From: Silvimonas iriomotensis
GTDB lineage: Bacteria; Pseudomonadota; Gammaproteobacteria; Burkholderiales; Chitinibacteraceae
DNA: 64,000 nt
Assembly (NCBI RefSeq): GCF_014645535.1
Contig: NZ_BMLX01000004.1
Span: 237,913-301,912 of the forward strand
Direction: 5' to 3'
The notes beneath the pieces were generated by a model that did not search any database, was not told the DNA's origin, and saw only the letters and a program-made list of their open reading frames with translations. Each line of letters begins with the position of its first letter. The first letter of the stretch is position 1. The translations under genes and the position numbers were made by a program. Shown piece after piece: positions 17,601 to 27,200 of this stretch.

Positions 17601-20348
17601 GCCTACTGGCGGCTCAAGGGGCTGGCGGTTGATCTGGTCATTCTCAATGAAGACCACGTGGGGTATCGCCAGTCGTTGCAAGACCAGATCATGGGGCTGA
17701 TTTCGGCCGGTATGGAGGCCAACGTCAACGACAAGCCTGGCGGCGTTTTTGTGCGCAATGGCGAGCAGATGTCTGTCGAAGACCGCACCTTGCTGCAAAC
17801 CGTGGCCCGCATCATCATCACCGATACCCGCGGCAGTCTGCAGGATCAGGTCACCCGCCGCGGCGCGCTCAGCGTAGCGCCGCCGCCGTTGCCCGTGACC
17901 AGCAGCACGGCCAGTACGCTACCCGAGCCGCCGCGCCGGCAGACGCTGGATCTGCAGTACCACAACGGCACGGGCGGCTTTTCTGCCGACGGGCGCGAAT
18001 ACATCATCAGCACGCGTGATACGCAGCGCACGCCGGTGCCGTGGTCCAACATGTTGGCCAACAGCGATTTCGGCACCATGATTTCCGAAAGCGGGATGGC
18101 CTATACCTGGCGTGGCAACGCGCACGAGTTCCGTCTGTCGCCCTGGTATAACGACCCTGTGCAGGATACCGGCGGCGAGGTGATCTACCTGCGTGACGAG
18201 GAAACCGGCAAGTTCTGGTCGCCCACCCCGCTGCCCGTGCGCGGAACGGGTGAGTACATCACCCGCCACGGTTTTGGCTACAGCGTGTTTGAACATGAAG
18301 AAAACGGCATCCACACAGAGCTGTGGGTTTATGTTGCGCTGGATGCGCCGGTAAAGTTCTCGCGCCTGAAGATCAGGAATGTCTCTGGCCGCACGCGCAA
18401 GCTGACCGCCACCGGCTACGTGGAATGGGTACTGGGCGATTTGCGCGCCAAAACCGCGCCGTTTGTGGTCACCGAGGTCTCGCCGGCCAACGGCGCGCTG
18501 TACGCCCGCAACAGCTACAGCGCCGCCGCCGGTACGCAGGTGGCGTTCTTTGATGTGGATGACCCCTTGCGGGAAATCACTGCTGACCGGCGCGAGTTCA
18601 TTGGCCGCGGCGGTACCCACGCCCGCCCGGCTGCCATGGAGCGCACCCGCTTGTCTGGCCGTGTCGGTGCGGCGCTGGACCCGTGCGGCGCCATCCAGGT
18701 GCCCTTTGCCCTGGTCGACGGTCAGGAGCGGGAGATCACTTTCCGCCTGGGCGCCGGCCAGGACATGACCGAGGCCGATTCGCTGGTGCCCCGCTTCCGC
18801 GGGAACACCACTGCGGCCGATGCGCTGGAACATGTACGGCAATACTGGCAGCGCGTCCTTGGCGCAGTACAGGTGCAAACGCCGGACCCCTCGATCAATC
18901 TGCTGGCCAACGGCTGGCTGGTGTATCAGGTGCTGGCGTGCCGCTTGTGGGGGCGCAGCGGGTATTACCAGTCTGGCGGCGCGTTTGGTTACCGCGACCA
19001 GATTCAGGACACCATGGCGCTGGTCCACGCCGAACCCGTCCGCATGCGCGAACACGTGCTGTTGTGCGCCAGCCGCCAGTTCATGGATGGCGATGTACAG
19101 CACTGGTGGCACCCGCCCACCGGCGCTGGCGTGCGCACGCGCTGCTCTGACGACTATCTGTGGCTGCCCATGGCGCTGTGCCGTTATGTCGAAACCACCG
19201 GCGACATCGCCATTCTGGATGAAACCGTGCCTTACCTGACCGGGCGGCCGCTTAACCCGGATGAAGAAAACTGGTACGACTTGCCCGGTGTGAGCGACAT
19301 CCGGGAACCGGTGTATCAGCACGGCGTGCGTGCCATCCTGCATGGTTTGCGCTACGGCCCGCACGGGATTCCGCTCATGGGTTCGGGCGACTGGAACGAC
19401 GGCATGAACCTGGTGGGCGAGCACGGCGTGGGCGAGAGCGTCTGGCTGGGCTTCTTTTTGTATGAGGTGTTGTGCCAGTACGGCAAACTGGCCCGCCAGT
19501 ACGGTGACGCCGCCTTTGCCGAACGCTGCGCCCAGGAAGCTGCCCAGTTGCAGCAATCGCTGGAAACACACGCCTGGGATGGCGACTGGTACAAACGCGC
19601 CTGGTTTGACGACGGCACGCCGCTGGGCACCTCCACCAATACCGAATGCCGCATTGATTCAATCGCCCAAAGCTGGTCTGTGCTCTCTGGCGCGGGCGAC
19701 CCGATCCGTGCGCAACGCGCCATGCAATCGCTCAACGACAACCTGGTGCGCCGCCCTGACAAGCTGATCCAGTTGCTCGACCCGCCGTTTGACAAAGGCC
19801 ATCTGGAGCCAGGTTATATCAAGGGTTATGTACCCGGCGTGCGGGAAAACGGTGGCCAGTACACCCACGCCGCCGTCTGGGCGACCATGGCCTTTGCCCA
19901 TATGGGCGATACCAGGAACGCCTGGGAACTGATGAACCTGATCAACCCGGTGAACCACGCCCGTGACGCCGCTGAAGTGGCGCAATACAAGGTCGAACCG
20001 TACGTGGCTGCGGCCGATGTCTACGGCGTCGCCCCGCACACCGGCCGCGGCGGCTGGACGTGGTACACCGGCTCTGCCGGCTGGATGTACCGGCTGATCG
20101 TGGAATCATTACTGGGCATACACCGCGAAGCCGACACCCTGCGCCTGACCCCGCTGCTGCCACCAGACTGGCCCGGTTTCGAGTTGACCTACCGCTTTGG
20201 CCAGAGCACCTGGCGCATCCACATCCGCCGCAGCGACCAACCCGGCGCCCGGCTCACGGTCGACGGCGAAGAGCAGCAAGGCACGGTACTGCCACTGAAG
20301 GACGACCACGCGGAACACTGGGTGGAGCTGCAGTTGGGGCACTCATGA
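11652..20348 (+). CDS. ndvB: Cyclic beta-1,2-glucan synthase (NdvB/Cgs type)
   Basis: A giant inner-membrane enzyme of about 2,900 aa, the size of Sinorhizobium NdvB and Brucella Cgs. It makes periplasmic cyclic beta-1,2-glucans from UDP-glucose. Numbering from 11577, the order is: N-terminal region; TM pair near 455-505; GT84 glycosyltransferase with the DTD motif near 674 and QxxRW-like RRTRWVRGDWQ near 821; TM segments near 865-910 and 1000-1035; glycoamylase-like domain (GISESGYNTTDAHLNYQY near 1475); and a C-terminal GH94 phosphorylase-like part with GSGDWNDGMN near 2602, carrying the likely catalytic Asp. In Brucella the GH94 part controls ring size. The frame is unbroken. The TTG at 11652 has the best ribosome site, and a strong terminator follows. 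No ndvA-type exporter is present in this window. Confidence 0.93.
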   Translation: MATIDQSYARQAGRLWNKSTLEEDENDLRGFAATEAPLRAELFSADQMERHGRTLAASHRIGAAYQQDQLLARLAENEAILVNACRVLTNTTNATRLTPAGEWLLDNFYLIEEQIRTAKRHFPKGYGRGLPRLAEGESAGMPRVYEIALEAIAHGDGRWDLESLSRYVSAYQQVSELTLGELWAIPIMLRLALIENLRRVSASIATDSADRNLAAEWASRMIKASEEDPKSLILLVADMARSGPAMGHTFVAELARRLQGQGAQLALPLTWIEQVLAEQGQTIEQMVLAENRQQSANQLSISNSISSLRLLGATNWREFVETLSVVEQILISDPAGMYTHMDFATRDQYRHTVERTARRARMAESAVAQQVVDLAAAAASSGPLIDSPIHTDRKAHVGFYLSGEGLVQLEQACKAQLPVWLKCKRGFARAPVACYLGAITLITFGVALPMLYKVWQAGLTNPVLWVVLTIALLLAASQLGVALVNLFATHLAVPRFLPRLDYSRGIPPELRTLVVVPGMLGSVAGVERLVDDLEVRFLGNRDPHLHFALLTDFTDAAEEHMPDDDALIALVTSRINALNSQYPSPRGNTFFLFHRPRRYNPREGQWMGYERKRGKLAALNVLLRDGVTEPFSTVIGQTAVLSNIKYVITLDTDTQLPRDAARQFVGTMAHPLNHPRYDEKLGRVVEGYGILQPRVAESLPPGGPSMYARLIGSEPGIDPYTRTVSDVYQDLFGEGSFIGKGIYDVATFEQALAGRFPENTVLSHDLLEGCYARSGLLSDVALYETSPDNYLTDIQRRTRWVRGDWQLSGWLFFKVKNEAGERVPNPLSILSRWKLKDNLRRSLVPLSLIVLTVLGATVLPVPRLWLGTLLAVLWLPTILSALLDLARKPRGITWRQHLFTNSHLIWVQATQLGLRLATLPHETLVTTGAILRTLWRKWFTHKHLLEWSTSEVARSTARYDLKTFIRAMWIGPVAAVAILVCAPLIDVTWLVFAAILAGLWLLSPVLAWWISQPPTAFATELDADQTRLLRRTARKTWLFFETFVTAQEHWLPPDNFQEVPDEGVIAHRTSPTNIGLSLLANMTAYDFGYLCGGAMLERTTNTLNGMLSLERYRGHLYNWYDTRSLQPLAPRYVSTVDSGNLAGHLITLRQGLLSLTDDPIIHPMLWHGLDDGIKLLSSLWPDAAPAALSQLQSQISGALVAPPASPADAWSTLNGLAQDIDTLCALIPADPEQNELRRAAASVQRQCHATLGEIGYLLPWATWTQAQRAQVVSLNHIPLLRDLPGFAQVASDEWQLPPELAEQVVAASRHAHERLSLMNALAVQALELAQMDYDFLYDPSVHLLAVGYNCDDNRRDSGRYDLLTSENRLCNFVAIAQGQLPQESWFALGRLLTLVENEPVMVSWSGSMFEYLMPMLVMPTYPETLLDTTCRAAVRAQIAYGKQADVPWGISESGYNTTDAHLNYQYRAFGVPGLGLKRGLVDDLVIAPYATVMALMVAPTAACQNLQKLSNMGAEGAYGYYEAIDYTQARLPRGQKHAMVRSFMAHHQGMAFLSLSYALLGQPMLKRFAADPQCQATMLLLQERVPKTIAVYARAGQFANSSAQAEAIEASIREFDRPDTPAPEVQLLSNSRYHVMVNNAGSGYSRWKNMAVTRWQEDPTLDQLGVYCYLRDLETGLFWSSASRPCGMPGENFRAIFSEAHAEFHRQDQRYDVKSEIVVSPEDDIELRRMRITNRARRRRILEVTSYAEVVIAPVSADNAHPAFSKLFVESEILPEQQAILCHRRRREQKEAQPYLLHLMAVHGADVDNFSCETDRARFIGRGNTLASPAALTSTGNLSNTQGAVLDPVVAVRHHIILEPEATVTLDLVLGMADTRDGALALIEKYRDRRLADRVFDLAWTHNLVLLRQINASEADGQLYGRMAGAILYPNAAQRAEVAVLMNNRRGQSGLWGYAISGDLPIVLLRIADPGRIDLVRQVVQAHAYWRLKGLAVDLVILNEDHVGYRQSLQDQIMGLISAGMEANVNDKPGGVFVRNGEQMSVEDRTLLQTVARIIITDTRGSLQDQVTRRGALSVAPPPLPVTSSTASTLPEPPRRQTLDLQYHNGTGGFSADGREYIISTRDTQRTPVPWSNMLANSDFGTMISESGMAYTWRGNAHEFRLSPWYNDPVQDTGGEVIYLRDEETGKFWSPTPLPVRGTGEYITRHGFGYSVFEHEENGIHTELWVYVALDAPVKFSRLKIRNVSGRTRKLTATGYVEWVLGDLRAKTAPFVVTEVSPANGALYARNSYSAAAGTQVAFFDVDDPLREITADRREFIGRGGTHARPAAMERTRLSGRVGAALDPCGAIQVPFALVDGQEREITFRLGAGQDMTEADSLVPRFRGNTTAADALEHVRQYWQRVLGAVQVQTPDPSINLLANGWLVYQVLACRLWGRSGYYQSGGAFGYRDQIQDTMALVHAEPVRMREHVLLCASRQFMDGDVQHWWHPPTGAGVRTRCSDDYLWLPMALCRYVETTGDIAILDETVPYLTGRPLNPDEENWYDLPGVSDIREPVYQHGVRAILHGLRYGPHGIPLMGSGDWNDGMNLVGEHGVGESVWLGFFLYEVLCQYGKLARQYGDAAFAERCAQEAAQLQQSLETHAWDGDWYKRAWFDDGTPLGTSTNTECRIDSIAQSWSVLSGAGDPIRAQRAMQSLNDNLVRRPDKLIQLLDPPFDKGHLEPGYIKGYVPGVRENGGQYTHAAVWATMAFAHMGDTRNAWELMNLINPVNHARDAAEVAQYKVEPYVAAADVYGVAPHTGRGGWTWYTGSAGWMYRLIVESLLGIHREADTLRLTPLLPPDWPGFELTYRFGQSTWRIHIRRSDQPGARLTVDGEEQQGTVLPLKDDHAEHWVELQLGHS

Positions 20349-20366
20349 TGAACAGGACGGGATGTG

Positions 20367-20396
20367 AAAAAGGGATCGCGATGCGATCCCTTTTTT
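20367..20396. terminator. Bidirectional rho-independent terminator
   Basis: AGGGATCGC / GCGATCCCT stem with a GAT loop, A-run on the left and T-run on the right. Serves the glucan synthase gene on the plus strand and the phhAB operon on the minus strand. Confidence 0.85.
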
Positions 20397-20418
20397 GGGC
20401 TGGAGCGCTGCGCGGGGA

Positions 20419-20715
20419 TCACTGCCCCGCCAGCTCATCCATAAACCGCGCCATCTCGATATCCAGCGCCGATACCCCTTTGGCGTCGTGTGTGGTCAGG
20501 GTGACTTCGACGCGGTTGTAGACGTTGAACCATTCCGGGTGGTGGTTCATTTGCTCGGCCTTGAGCGCTACGCGGGTCATGAAGCCAAAGGCTGCGTTGA
20601 AGTCCTTGAACTTGAAATTGCGGCAGATGGCGTCCTGGTTTTTGGCGTTCTGCCAGCCTGGCAGGCTTTGCAGGGCGGTGGTGCGTTCGGCGTCGGGTAG
20701 CTTGTGGGTGGTCAT
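20419..20715 (-). CDS. phhB: Pterin-4a-carbinolamine dehydratase
   Basis: A 98-aa protein that dehydrates the 4a-hydroxy-pterin left by phenylalanine hydroxylase and so regenerates the cofactor. The family signature with paired His ([22 protein letters not shown]) and the closing [14 protein letters not shown] are both present. A longer frame extends upstream to 20847, but the ATG at 20715 follows AGGAG and gives the normal family length. It lies 10 bp after phhA in the same direction, forming a two-gene operon. Confidence 0.94.
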   Translation of the reverse strand: MTTHKLPDAERTTALQSLPGWQNAKNQDAICRNFKFKDFNAAFGFMTRVALKAEQMNHHPEWFNVYNRVEVTLTTHDAKGVSALDIEMARFMDELAGQ

Positions 20716-20725
20716 AGCGGGCTCC

Positions 20726-21616
20726 TCAGGCATCTTCGGTGTCTGGCCAGCCTTCACCCGTGCCCCGGTGCAGTACGGTGTCGCCGGGCAAAATGTCACC
20801 CGCGGGGATTTCCGGTTTGTCGGCAATGGCCGCGTACAGCGGCGCAAAATCGGGTTCGGTGGCCTTGAACAGTTGCTCGAAACTGTCGATCACAAAGTAC
20901 GTTTTCTGGAACGAGTCGTAGCGATAGCGGGTTTTCATGATCCGTGTCAGATCAAACCCCAGCCGGTTGGGGCTGTCGCTCTCCAGACTGTAGTGCGACT
21001 CCGAGCTGGACGATAAAATCCCGGCGCCATAAATCCGCAGGCCTTTGGGGGTGTTGATCAGGCCGAATTCCACGGTAAACCAGTATAGCCGCGCCAGCAT
21101 GTCCAGCCCGCCCAGGCTGTCAGCTTTGACACCCCCTTTGCCGTAGGCCTGCACGTAATCGGCAAACACCGGGTCCATCAGCAAGGGCACGTGGCCGAAG
21201 AGGTCGTGGAAAATATCCGGCTCTGGCAGGTAGTCCAGATTGTCGGGTTCCCGAATCCACCAGGTGACCGGAAAACGGCGGTGGGCCAGGTGCTCAAAGA
21301 ACACATCACCCGGGATCAGCCCCGGCACGGCGACCAGTTGCCAGCCGGTGGCCGCCATCAGGTGGCGGTTGAGTTCGGCAAAGTCCGGAATGCGCTCCGG
21401 GCTGACCTGCAAGGCGGCGATCCCGGCCAGGTATTCATCACAAGCCCGGCCTGGCAGCAGCGCCACCTGGCGCGCGTACAGCGTCGCCCACGTGGCGTGG
21501 TCGGCCTTGGTGTAGCGGTCCTGCGGCTGGGGCATGGTGTAGTCCGCATCGTGACTGAGCCCCGCGTTCTTGCGGACGGTGATGTCAGGCACGATGAATT
21601 CTTCAGCCTGGTTCAT
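20726..21616 (-). CDS. phhA: Phenylalanine 4-monooxygenase
   Basis: Pterin- and iron-dependent hydroxylase converting phenylalanine to tyrosine; 296 aa, the size of the Chromobacterium violaceum enzyme. The iron ligands are in [14 protein letters not shown] (His137, His142) and WFTVEFGL (Glu183). The start at 21616 ([11 protein letters not shown]) gives the family length; upstream in-frame codons to 21679 overlap the promoter region. It is transcribed away from an Lrp-type regulator 137 bp to the right, and with phhB downstream. There is no regulatory or tetramerisation domain, as expected for bacterial forms. Confidence 0.96.
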   Translation of the reverse strand: MNQAEEFIVPDITVRKNAGLSHDADYTMPQPQDRYTKADHATWATLYARQVALLPGRACDEYLAGIAALQVSPERIPDFAELNRHLMAATGWQLVAVPGLIPGDVFFEHLAHRRFPVTWWIREPDNLDYLPEPDIFHDLFGHVPLLMDPVFADYVQAYGKGGVKADSLGGLDMLARLYWFTVEFGLINTPKGLRIYGAGILSSSSESHYSLESDSPNRLGFDLTRIMKTRYRYDSFQKTYFVIDSFEQLFKATEPDFAPLYAAIADKPEIPAGDILPGDTVLHRGTGEGWPDTEDA

Positions 21617-21753
21617 GATCTTGTTCCTGTTTGCGCCATGTACCCAGTTTACGGCCGTTGGCACGCGCAACTGGCGCAAAATCGGCCCGGAATTGGCTCA
21701 ATCATGCGTGAAACGTGCAATGATGAGCGTATCTACGCACGGAGTACGCATAA
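21617..21753. promoter_or_regulatory. Divergent promoter region phhA / Lrp regulator
   Basis: 137 bases between divergent starts. An Lrp-family protein commonly binds such a region and regulates both sides; this is inferred from layout, and no exact operator was identified. Confidence 0.45.
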
Positions 21754-22230
21754 ATGCTGGACAAGTTCGATTACCAGATTCTGGAGCAGCTGCAAAAGGA
21801 CGCCCGTGCCTCGCACCAGCAACTGAGCCAGCACGTGCCCTTGTCGCCCTCGCAGATTGGCCGGCGCATCCAGCGCATGGAAGAGTCCGGCGTGGTGCGC
21901 GGCTACCGCGTCACGCTGGACCCGGAGTTGCTGGGGCTGTCGGTGCAGGCCTTTGTCAGCGTGATTCTGGAACGCCACGGTGAAGCCGCCATCCGCGAAT
22001 TCGCCGCTGCCGTGCAAGCCATGCCGGAAGTGCTGGAAGGCTTTGGCATTACCGGCGATGCCGACTATCTGCTGCGCGTGATCGTGCCAGACCTGCCGGC
22101 CTTGTCGCGCTTTGTCATGCACAAACTGACCAGCCTGCCAGGCGTGCGCAGCGTGAAATCCAGCGTGGCGCTGGCGCCGGTGAAACACACGGCATCGCTG
22201 CCATTGCCGATGCCGGCGGGGAAGGGCTGA
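21754..22230 (+). CDS. Lrp/AsnC-family regulator, probable phhAB regulator
   Basis: A 158-aa feast/famine regulator. The N-terminal winged helix-turn-helix reads LDKFDYQILEQLQKDARAS...LSPSQIGRRIQRMEESGVVRGYRV. The C-terminal RAM/ACT-like ligand domain follows (VSVILERHGEAAIREFAAAVQAMPEVLEGFGITGDADYLLRV). Divergent placement beside phenylalanine hydroxylase points to an aromatic amino acid as ligand. In Pseudomonas the equivalent operon is controlled by the unrelated sigma-54 protein PhhR, so this would be a different control scheme. Ligand and target are inferred. Confidence 0.9.
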   Translation: MLDKFDYQILEQLQKDARASHQQLSQHVPLSPSQIGRRIQRMEESGVVRGYRVTLDPELLGLSVQAFVSVILERHGEAAIREFAAAVQAMPEVLEGFGITGDADYLLRVIVPDLPALSRFVMHKLTSLPGVRSVKSSVALAPVKHTASLPLPMPAGKG

Positions 22231-22382
22231 GGTGGTGACGCCACCCACTGCAACCTGAATGTCACATCCGCCTCACACAAAGTTGACGCTCGTCAGCGCC
22301 CCTCATAACGTCAGGCCCTTGTAGCGGATTGACCACGGCCCAACAGGCCGCGGCCTTCTACTTCTTCTATCCGGAGATCCCC

Positions 22383-24167
22383 ATGCTTTTGAAGACCTGC
22401 GCAGCCTGGTTTACGCTGTCGTTTGCCGCCCCCGTCGTGTTTGCCGGCAGCCCGCCTGCGTGGGTGGCCCGCAGTAACCAGTTTGCCCAGCCGGTGCTCC
22501 ATGCAGAAGGCATGTTTGAGCCGGAATCTGCCTCGGCCAATGGCGATGAAGCATTCGATACCCAGATTGCCGATCTGCGCCCCGGTGTGTACACCCGGCA
22601 ACTGGCGCAGGCCGACAAACTGCTGTCCCAGCTCAAGACCAGCCGCGCGGCCGAGCACGATGTCAAAGTGCAGGAGGATCTGGATATCCTCATCCACTCG
22701 GTCCAGGCGCAGGCCACCACGCTCAAGCTGGATCACCAGTACCTGCTGCAATACATCAACGTGCCGCAGGTGGTGTATTACGGGCTGGATACCCTGCTGG
22801 AGCCGCGCAACAAGCCGGCGCGCCAGGCCCGCGCGCTGGTGCGGCTCAAGCGCTACGCCGGGCTGGAACCGGGTTATCGTCCGCTGACCGATCTGGCGCG
22901 AGAACGCACCGAAGAAGACCTCAAGCGCACCGGGCTGACTGGCCCATATATCGAAGACATCAAGCAGCAACTGGACAATATCGACACGCTGATTGACGGC
23001 ATGCGCGCCGATTTCACGAAATCCGGCCTGAAGGGCTGGGAGCAACCGCTGGCCGTACTCAGCAAGCAATTGCACGATTATGGCGATTGGGCCAAAGCCA
23101 CCTTGCAGCCGCACGCCCGGCCCGATGCCCGCCAGCCTGAAGCCATTTATGCCGATGACCTGCGCACCTATGGCGTGCTGATCGGCCCGGATGAACTGAT
23201 CACCCGCGCCACGGCAGATTTCCTGGAAGTTCAAGGGCAGATGCAGGCAGTTGCCGCCCAGATCGCCGCAGAACGCCACTTGCCCTCAAGCGATTACCGG
23301 GACGTGATCCGCGAGCTGAAAAAACAGGCCATTGCGCCGCAAGACATGCTGCCGCACTACCGTCAGCGGCTGAAAGACATTGAGGCCATTGTGCGCCAGC
23401 AGCATCTGGTGACCTTGCCCAACCGCGACGCCAATATCCGCATGGCCACAGATGCCGAAGCCGCCAGCGTGGGTTCGCCATTCATGAACCCGCCCCGCTT
23501 GATTGGCAATACCGGCGAGTTTGGCGAGTTCGTCATCGTGGCGACCAACCCGCACGCCAAGTCTGACGCCAAAATGGACGACGACAGCTTTAACGCCGCC
23601 TCCTGGACGCTCACCGCGCACGAAGCCCGCCCGGGGCATGAGCTGCAGTTCTCCAGCATGGTGGAAAACGGCACCTCGATGGCCCGCGCCATCTTTGCCG
23701 AGAACAGCGCCAATGTGGAAGGCTGGGCTGTGTATTGCGAAGGCTTGATCGAGCCCTATATGCCGCTGGATGGCCAGTTGATCTCGCTCGATTCCCGCCT
23801 GATGCGCGTGGCGCGGGCTTTCCTCGACCCCATGATCAACACCGGCCGCATCACCCCGGGCAGGGCCAAACAGGTGTTGATGGATGACGTGGTGTTGTCA
23901 GAGCCGCTGGCGCAATCCGAGATCGACCGCTACGCCTTCAACAGCCCCGGCCAGGCCACCGCGTATTACTACGGCTACACGCAACTGCGCGGTTTGCAGG
24001 TGCAAACGCGCCTGTTGCTGGGCGATCAGTTCAGCATGCAGGCGTTCAACGACTTTGTCGTCTCGCAAGGGCTGCTGCCGCCGGACCTGATGCGCAAAGC
24101 GGTGCTGGAGTCGTTTGTGCCGACGCAACTGGCAGCCGGGGCGAACGGCAAGCGGGTGAGCCGGTAA
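22383..24167 (+). CDS. DUF885-family exported putative metallopeptidase
   Basis: A 594-aa DUF885 protein with a Sec signal peptide (MLLKTCAAWFTLSFAAPVVFAG, residues 1-22) and hence a periplasmic mature form. The conserved HEARPGHELQ motif near residue 412 resembles the family's H-E-x-x-P-G-H zinc-binding signature. The nearby ENSANVEGWAVYCEGL carries further conserved acidic residues, followed by SPGQATAYYYGYTQL. The start at 22383 is preferred over 22329 because it begins the signal peptide. Family members are thought to be peptidases, but a substrate cannot be assigned. It appears to be monocistronic. Confidence 0.85.
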   Translation: MLLKTCAAWFTLSFAAPVVFAGSPPAWVARSNQFAQPVLHAEGMFEPESASANGDEAFDTQIADLRPGVYTRQLAQADKLLSQLKTSRAAEHDVKVQEDLDILIHSVQAQATTLKLDHQYLLQYINVPQVVYYGLDTLLEPRNKPARQARALVRLKRYAGLEPGYRPLTDLARERTEEDLKRTGLTGPYIEDIKQQLDNIDTLIDGMRADFTKSGLKGWEQPLAVLSKQLHDYGDWAKATLQPHARPDARQPEAIYADDLRTYGVLIGPDELITRATADFLEVQGQMQAVAAQIAAERHLPSSDYRDVIRELKKQAIAPQDMLPHYRQRLKDIEAIVRQQHLVTLPNRDANIRMATDAEAASVGSPFMNPPRLIGNTGEFGEFVIVATNPHAKSDAKMDDDSFNAASWTLTAHEARPGHELQFSSMVENGTSMARAIFAENSANVEGWAVYCEGLIEPYMPLDGQLISLDSRLMRVARAFLDPMINTGRITPGRAKQVLMDDVVLSEPLAQSEIDRYAFNSPGQATAYYYGYTQLRGLQVQTRLLLGDQFSMQAFNDFVVSQGLLPPDLMRKAVLESFVPTQLAAGANGKRVSR

Positions 24168-24230
24168 AAAGGACGGGGGCGGGCGGGCAGGTTCGAGCGC
24201 GGTCAGCGATCGGCAAAGATCACCGCGCCC

Positions 24231-27200
24231 TCACCCCAGCACCCGCAACAACGCCTGCACCGGGTGCCGCAATTCAACGCCGTCTACCAGCTTTGTCTGG
24301 CAGCGGCACGAATAACCCGTTGCCAGCAGATCTGAACCACCCTCGCTGGCGGCCATAATCGGCGCCCAGCTCAGGCTGTAAATGTGCTCGGACATTGCCC
24401 GGTTCGTGGCTTCGTGGCCATATGTGCCAGCCATGCCGCAGCAACCGCTGGCTTGCAGCTTGAGCGCAATGCCAAAGTGCCCGAACAGCTTTTGCCAGGC
24501 GCCCGGCGCGGTCGGGGCATTGGTTTTTTCGGTGCAGTGAGACATCAAGGTCAGCGCCTCACCGCTGGCGCTGCGCGCAGGCCATCTGGCCAGTTGTTTT
24601 GCCAGCCACTCCTGGATCAGCAAGACCGGCGGCGCAGCGTCTTTACCCAGCGTTTTGACGTACTCGGCGCGGTACGCCAGCGTCATGGATGGCTCCAGCC
24701 CGATCAGCGCAATGCCGGACTGCGCCAGGGCGGTCAGTTGCGCGGCGTTCTTCTCTGCCACGCGGGCAAACCGGCCCAGAAATCCATGCACATGCAGCGG
24801 TTTGCCATTGGGCGAAAACGGTGCCAGCAACGGCGTGAAACCCAGCTGGCGCAACAGCGCAAAGGTATCGAGCAGCAGGCCGGTTTCCAGATAACTGGTA
24901 AACGCATCCTGCACCACGATCACCGCATTGGCGCGTTCGTCTTCACTCAGGCCTTGCAGCACGTCTGGCGTGGCCAGCCGGAAACCCTGCGCCGGCAAGG
25001 CGGTTTCCGGGCGGATGCCCGACAGCAGCGGGCTGTGCAGCAGGTTGAGCCGCGCCAGCAACCCGCGCCCGATACCGCTGCCCACCAGCGCGTTGTAAAC
25101 GCCGGGCCAGCGCGCCATCAGCGGCAGCGTACTTTCCATGCTGCCGACAAGGTAATCCTTGAGCGGCCGCAGATAACGTCCGTAGTACAACTCCATGAAC
25201 CTGGCGCGGAACTCGGGCACGTCGACCTTGACCGGGCATTGCGCCACGCAGGACTTGCACGCCAGGCAACCCTGCATGGCTTCCATCACTTCGTGGCTGA
25301 AATCGGCCTCGCCACGCTTGCGGCCCAGCGTGTTGCCCAGCCGCGCCGGCAAGGTCAGCCAGAAACTGCCCTGACGCAGTTGCGTGCTCTCGGCCAGCGG
25401 GTCAACGCCGGCCACGGTCATTTGCCGCAGCCATTCGCGCATGAGCGACGCCCGGCCCTTGGGCGAATGCCGCCGCTCCCGCGTGCCTTTCCAGGACGGG
25501 CACATGGCATCGTCCGGATCAAAGTTGTAACAGGCGCCGTTGCCGTTGCAGTGCATGGCCTCGGCATAACGCTGGCGCACGGCAATGGGGATCACGCGAT
25601 CATGCTGGCCGCGTGTGGGCACGCCATCAATGCGCAGCAAGCCATCCGCCATCGGGGAGGCAATCTTGCCCGGGTTCAGCTGGTTATGCGGGTCAAACGC
25701 CGCCTTGATCCGCTGCAGCGTGGGGTAAAGCGGCCCGAAGAACGCCGGTGCATATTCAGAGCGCACGCCCTTGCCATGCTCGCCCCACAACAGGCCGTGA
25801 TACTTCTGCGTCAGCGCCACCACGCCATCGCTGATGGTGCGAATGCGTTGTTCGTCGGCCGGGTCTTTCATGTCCAGCGCCGGGCGCACGTGCAGCACGC
25901 CGGCATCCACATGCCCGAACATGCCGTACACCACGCCATGGCTATCGAGCAGCGCGCGGAACTCGGCAATGTAATCGGCCAGGTTTTCCGGCGGCACGGC
26001 GGTGTCTTCTACAAACGGAATCGGCCGCCGCTCGCCTTGCATATTGGCCAGCAGCCCGACCGACTTCTTGCGCATGTTCCACAACCGCCCAACCGCCGCC
26101 TCACCGCGCGCCACGGTATAACCATTGCGCCCGTGCGCCTGCCCCTGGCCATCCAGAATGGCGGTCACTTCCGCTAGCCGGGCTTCCAGCGCGTTTTCGT
26201 CATCGGCAATGAATTCCACCAGGTTGATCCCCAGCGCCTCCGGCCCGTCGCCATCCGGAAAAAACTCCGCCACGCCGTGCCAGATGATGTCTTGCCGCGC
26301 CAGCCCCAGCACCTTGCTATCCACCGTTTCAATCGACGCCGCCTGCAAGGCCATCAACGCCTGGGCATCACGCAACGCGGCGTCAAACGACGTATAGCGC
26401 ACATTCACCAGCGCGCTGAATTTGGGGATAGGCAAAACGTTGAGTTTGACCTCCGTGACCAGCCCCAGCGTGCCTTCCGCACCGCATAAAATGGCGTTCA
26501 GATCAAACAAGCCAGCGGCATTGCGGATATGCGCGAGGTCGTAACCCGTCAGGCAACGGTTCAGTTTGGGGAAGCGCTCAGCAATCAGATCGGCCTGATC
26601 ATGGGCGATATCCGCCAGCAAGCGGTGGACGGCACCAACCAGATCATCCCGCTGCTGGATGGCCGCCAGGTCAGCTTCGGCCAGTGGTTCTGAATGCCAG
26701 TGCGTACCGTCCAGCAGCACGGTATCAAGCGCCAGGACATGATCCCGCGTTTTGCCATACAGACAAGAACCCTGGCCGCTGGCGTCGGTATTGACCATAC
26801 CGCCAATGGTGGCACGGTTGGACGTCGACAACTCCGGCGCAAAAAACAGCCCGTGCGGCTTGAGCGCCGCATTGAGCTGATCCTTGACCACCCCCGCCTC
26901 AACCCGCACCCAGCGCTCGGCCGGGTTGATCTCCAGAATCCGGTTCATGTTGCGAGAGAGATCGACCACCACCCCGTTGGTCAGCGATTGCCCATTAGTG
27001 CCCGTACCGCCCCCGCGCGGGCTGACCACCAGATGCCGGAAGCGTTCTTCTGCCAGCACTTTGACGAGGCGGATGATGTCATCAGCATGTTTTGGCGTGA
27101 CCACCACCTGTGGCCAGATCTGGTAGATCGAATTATCCGTTGCCGCGACAGTGCGGTCGGCATAACTGGCCGACAACTCGCCTTCAAAACCGCGCGTGCG

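Noticed and set aside
12546-19571. Long minus-strand frames opposite the glucan synthase gene (e.g. 12546-14480, 15825-17798, 17919-19571)
   Set aside because: They are antisense to a clearly recognised protein, rich in Arg/His/Gln, and reflect high GC at third codon positions.
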